Positions 6,439 through 7,643 of a stretch of 7,643 bases of DNA are shown in pieces; within the stretch, counting starts at the first letter, position 1; every line of letters begins with the position of its first letter. Made by a program: the position numbers and the translations under genes. Source of the DNA: Clostridia bacterium (GTDB lineage Bacteria > Bacillota > Clostridia > Peptostreptococcales > Anaerovoracaceae); NCBI GenBank assembly GCA_900754805.1, contig CAAEEE010000142.1:1-7643 (forward strand). Reading direction: 5' to 3'. The notes beneath the pieces are model-generated. The model saw only the letters and a list, made by a program, of their open reading frames with translations, had not been told where the DNA came from and searched no databases.

Positions 6439-7643
6439 ATTTCTGCCTCTCCTATCCTCTCTTTCACGCAGGTACATCTTCTTCCGGATTCATCAATTCC
6501 CGTATCGTGACACGCATCGCATAGGTAATGAATGTCCGTAAAATCCATCGGGTAGTTGTTTTCCGTCAGAAGAATTGCTCTTTCCTGTTCCAAAAGAGCC
6601 GTGAGCCGCTTAATTTCTTCCGTTTCTCCGGCTTTGCCACCCAAGACTGCTCTTGATAATCTGCTTCCGAGATCCTTCAGAGAATCGTCTATTTCTGCCA
6701 ATCTTGGCAGCTCGCTATAAACCTTCTCTCTTCTTTCCTGTGCCTTTCTTTCAGCCTCCTGCCTTAAATAATCATAATATTTATTCAAAACGGCCTGTGT
6801 AACCGTTGTCTTCTTATTTACATCTCTGCCGTATACGGCAGCGTCTTTTTTCCAATTTTCAAGTATTTTGTTTACATAATTCACATTTGGATTCGCGATT
6901 CCAACGGTTCTCTGGCAAGCGTCCAGAATCCGCTCCATCGAAAAGCCCATCTCGTCCAGCCATCTGTCGATAATCTTTTTCTCTCCGTCGGACGCGGTAC
7001 GATTGACAATTCCGAGCGCGTACATGATACGCTTATAATCGCCGAATCGTTTCGTGAGTTTTTCCGTATGCGCATCCGCCTCTTCCGCAGTTTTAATCCC
7101 AAGTTCGTGCCATTCTCTTATGACTGCCTCCAGATAGCGAATACTCGTTTTATCTCTTTCAAAGCAGTATTCGACTGCTTTTTTTATGAGGTCTTCATCA
7201 ATTCCATAATCGTCATGCCAGGAAGCGATGCTCTTCATTTCCTTCGCTGACAGCGGTCTGCCTTTTAGGTTTTCCGCAAAACTGAACACTTCCTGCATAT
7301 TGTCCCTGCACAAAATATCCTCAGCGTTGAAATCTGAAAATTCGTTCTTTTTCTCTCCGGCAGGTTCTTCCTCCTGTACTGCCTGCGTGGTCTGCGCCGC
7401 TCCTCCGCCAGCAAAGGACATTCCGCTGTACATCAGTTCCCTGAGATTCACAAACTCAATGTCATATCCGAACATGGCTGTTTTCGGCCTGCGGTTCACA
7501 ATCTTAACCGTTCCCATCTTCGCCCAATAAGTCCATGCTTCGTCAACCGTTTCCGCTGACATTCCTAGCTCCCTTGCAAGATTTTCATGCGTCATCTCAA
7601 GGCCTTGTTTTGCATACAGCAGAGCATACAAATAGACTTTCAC
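6411..7643 (-). CDS. DnaD-family replication initiation protein with a DnaC-like zinc tail (5' partial)
   Basis: The 3' part of the gene is present: 410 codons ending in TAA at 6411-6413. The frame is open to the right edge. The GTG at the edge is probably an internal Val, because the winged-helix segment (window residues 1-50, beginning VKVYLYALLYAKQG) normally follows about 25-35 further residues. After an acidic, low-complexity linker (about 75-106) come two DnaD/DnaB_2-type helical domains, about 107-182 and 196-270; each ends in the family's aromatic signature (YLEAVIREWHE and YVNKILENWKK). DnaD proteins help DnaA and the helicase loader remodel DNA and load the replicative helicase in the cytoplasm. 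Residues about 287-402 resemble the N-terminal part of clostridial DnaC loaders, with Cys375, Cys378, Cys390 and Cys392, yet no Walker A or AAA+ domain follows. The gene ends inside the next one, so the two are almost certainly co-transcribed. The family call is firm; the exact role and full length are not. Confidence 0.9.
   Translation of the reverse strand: MKVYLYALLYAKQGLEMTHENLARELGMSAETVDEAWTYWAKMGTVKIVNRRPKTAMFGYDIEFVNLRELMYSGMSFAGGGAAQTTQAVQEEEPAGEKKNEFSDFNAEDILCRDNMQEVFSFAENLKGRPLSAKEMKSIASWHDDYGIDEDLIKKAVEYCFERDKTSIRYLEAVIREWHELGIKTAEEADAHTEKLTKRFGDYKRIMYALGIVNRTASDGEKKIIDRWLDEMGFSMERILDACQRTVGIANPNVNYVNKILENWKKDAAVYGRDVNKKTTVTQAVLNKYYDYLRQEAERKAQERREKVYSELPRLAEIDDSLKDLGSRLSRAVLGGKAGETEEIKRLTALLEQERAILLTENNYPMDFTDIHYLCDACHDTGIDESGRRCTCVKERIGEAEIWLNSTEKK
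6414..6785 (-). other. DnaC N-terminal-like segment with a four-cysteine zinc-site candidate
   Basis: This is the last third of the DnaD-family protein. It has a charged helical stretch (KYYDYLRQEAERKAQERRE), then ELPRLAEIDDSLKDLG, a second coiled helix with LLEQERAILLTENNYP, and finally a C-x2-C-x11-C-x-C cluster (Cys375, 378, 390, 392; nt 6468-6521) containing the motif CDACHDTG. From family knowledge, this order (helices, 'LLxENxYPxD', then CxxCxDTG...CxC) is typical of the region that precedes the AAA+ module in clostridial DnaC helicase loaders. Here it ends 18 residues after the last Cys, at a stop codon. I infer a helicase-loader docking or zinc module fused to DnaD. A remnant of a DnaD-DnaC fusion that lost its ATPase is the alternative. 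Confidence 0.65.
6446..6453 (-). promoter_or_regulatory. Ribosome binding site of the M23 gene
   Basis: AGGAGAGG on the minus strand lies 7 nt before the ATG at 6438. It sits inside the coding sequence of the DnaD-family gene. It decides the start of the hydrolase, because the upstream in-frame ATG at 6477 has no comparable site. Confidence 0.85.

Noticed and set aside
6439..6477. Longer start for the M23 gene at ATG 6477.
   Set aside because: It lacks a good ribosome binding site, deepens the overlap with the DnaD-family gene and adds an atypical charged tail. ATG 6438 has AGGAGAGG at proper spacing.
1..7643. CRISPR array, tRNA, rRNA, transposase or prophage genes.
   Set aside because: I saw no spaced repeats, cloverleaf, terminal inverted repeats or mobile-element protein on either strand. 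The DnaD-family gene alone is not evidence of a phage.

Overview
The window looks like the chromosome of a low-to-moderate GC Gram-positive anaerobe, most likely a member of the Clostridia. The evidence is a DnaD-type replication protein with tandem DnaD C-terminal domains and a clostridial DnaC-like zinc segment, a membrane-anchored LysM-G5-M23 wall hydrolase of clostridial type, AGGAG-type ribosome binding sites and a sigma-A-like promoter. The species cannot be named from the sequence alone.

All three genes lie on the minus strand, so the locus reads from right to left. First (7643 to 6411) comes the 3' part of a DnaD-family gene whose start is beyond the right edge. It carries a winged-helix remnant, two DnaD domains and a tail that resembles the N-terminal part of clostridial DnaC helicase loaders, including a four-cysteine cluster but no AAA+ ATPase. 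Next (6438 to 4816), overlapping it by 28 bp, comes a 540-residue protein with a long cytoplasmic N-terminus, one membrane helix, LysM, G5 and a complete M23 endopeptidase domain. The overlap implies one mRNA and translational coupling.

A 233-bp AT-rich gap (4583-4815) then separates the pair from a very large third gene. The gap shows no convincing intrinsic terminator. It holds a good extended -10 promoter, phased A-tracts upstream of it, a leader of about 127 nt, and an inverted repeat that would pair the GTG start codon. The third gene (4582 to beyond 1) is open for 1527 codons without a stop. It encodes an N-terminally anchored extracellular protein with a 270-residue head, a block of 21 collagen-like triplets (20 of them Gly-X-Y), and then about 1,190 residues of beta-rich, Fn3-like repeated domains that run off the left edge.

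Together the window holds a replication-initiation factor coupled to a wall hydrolase, followed by a separately promoted giant surface protein. The plus strand carries no credible gene. No tRNA, rRNA, CRISPR array or mobile element was seen.
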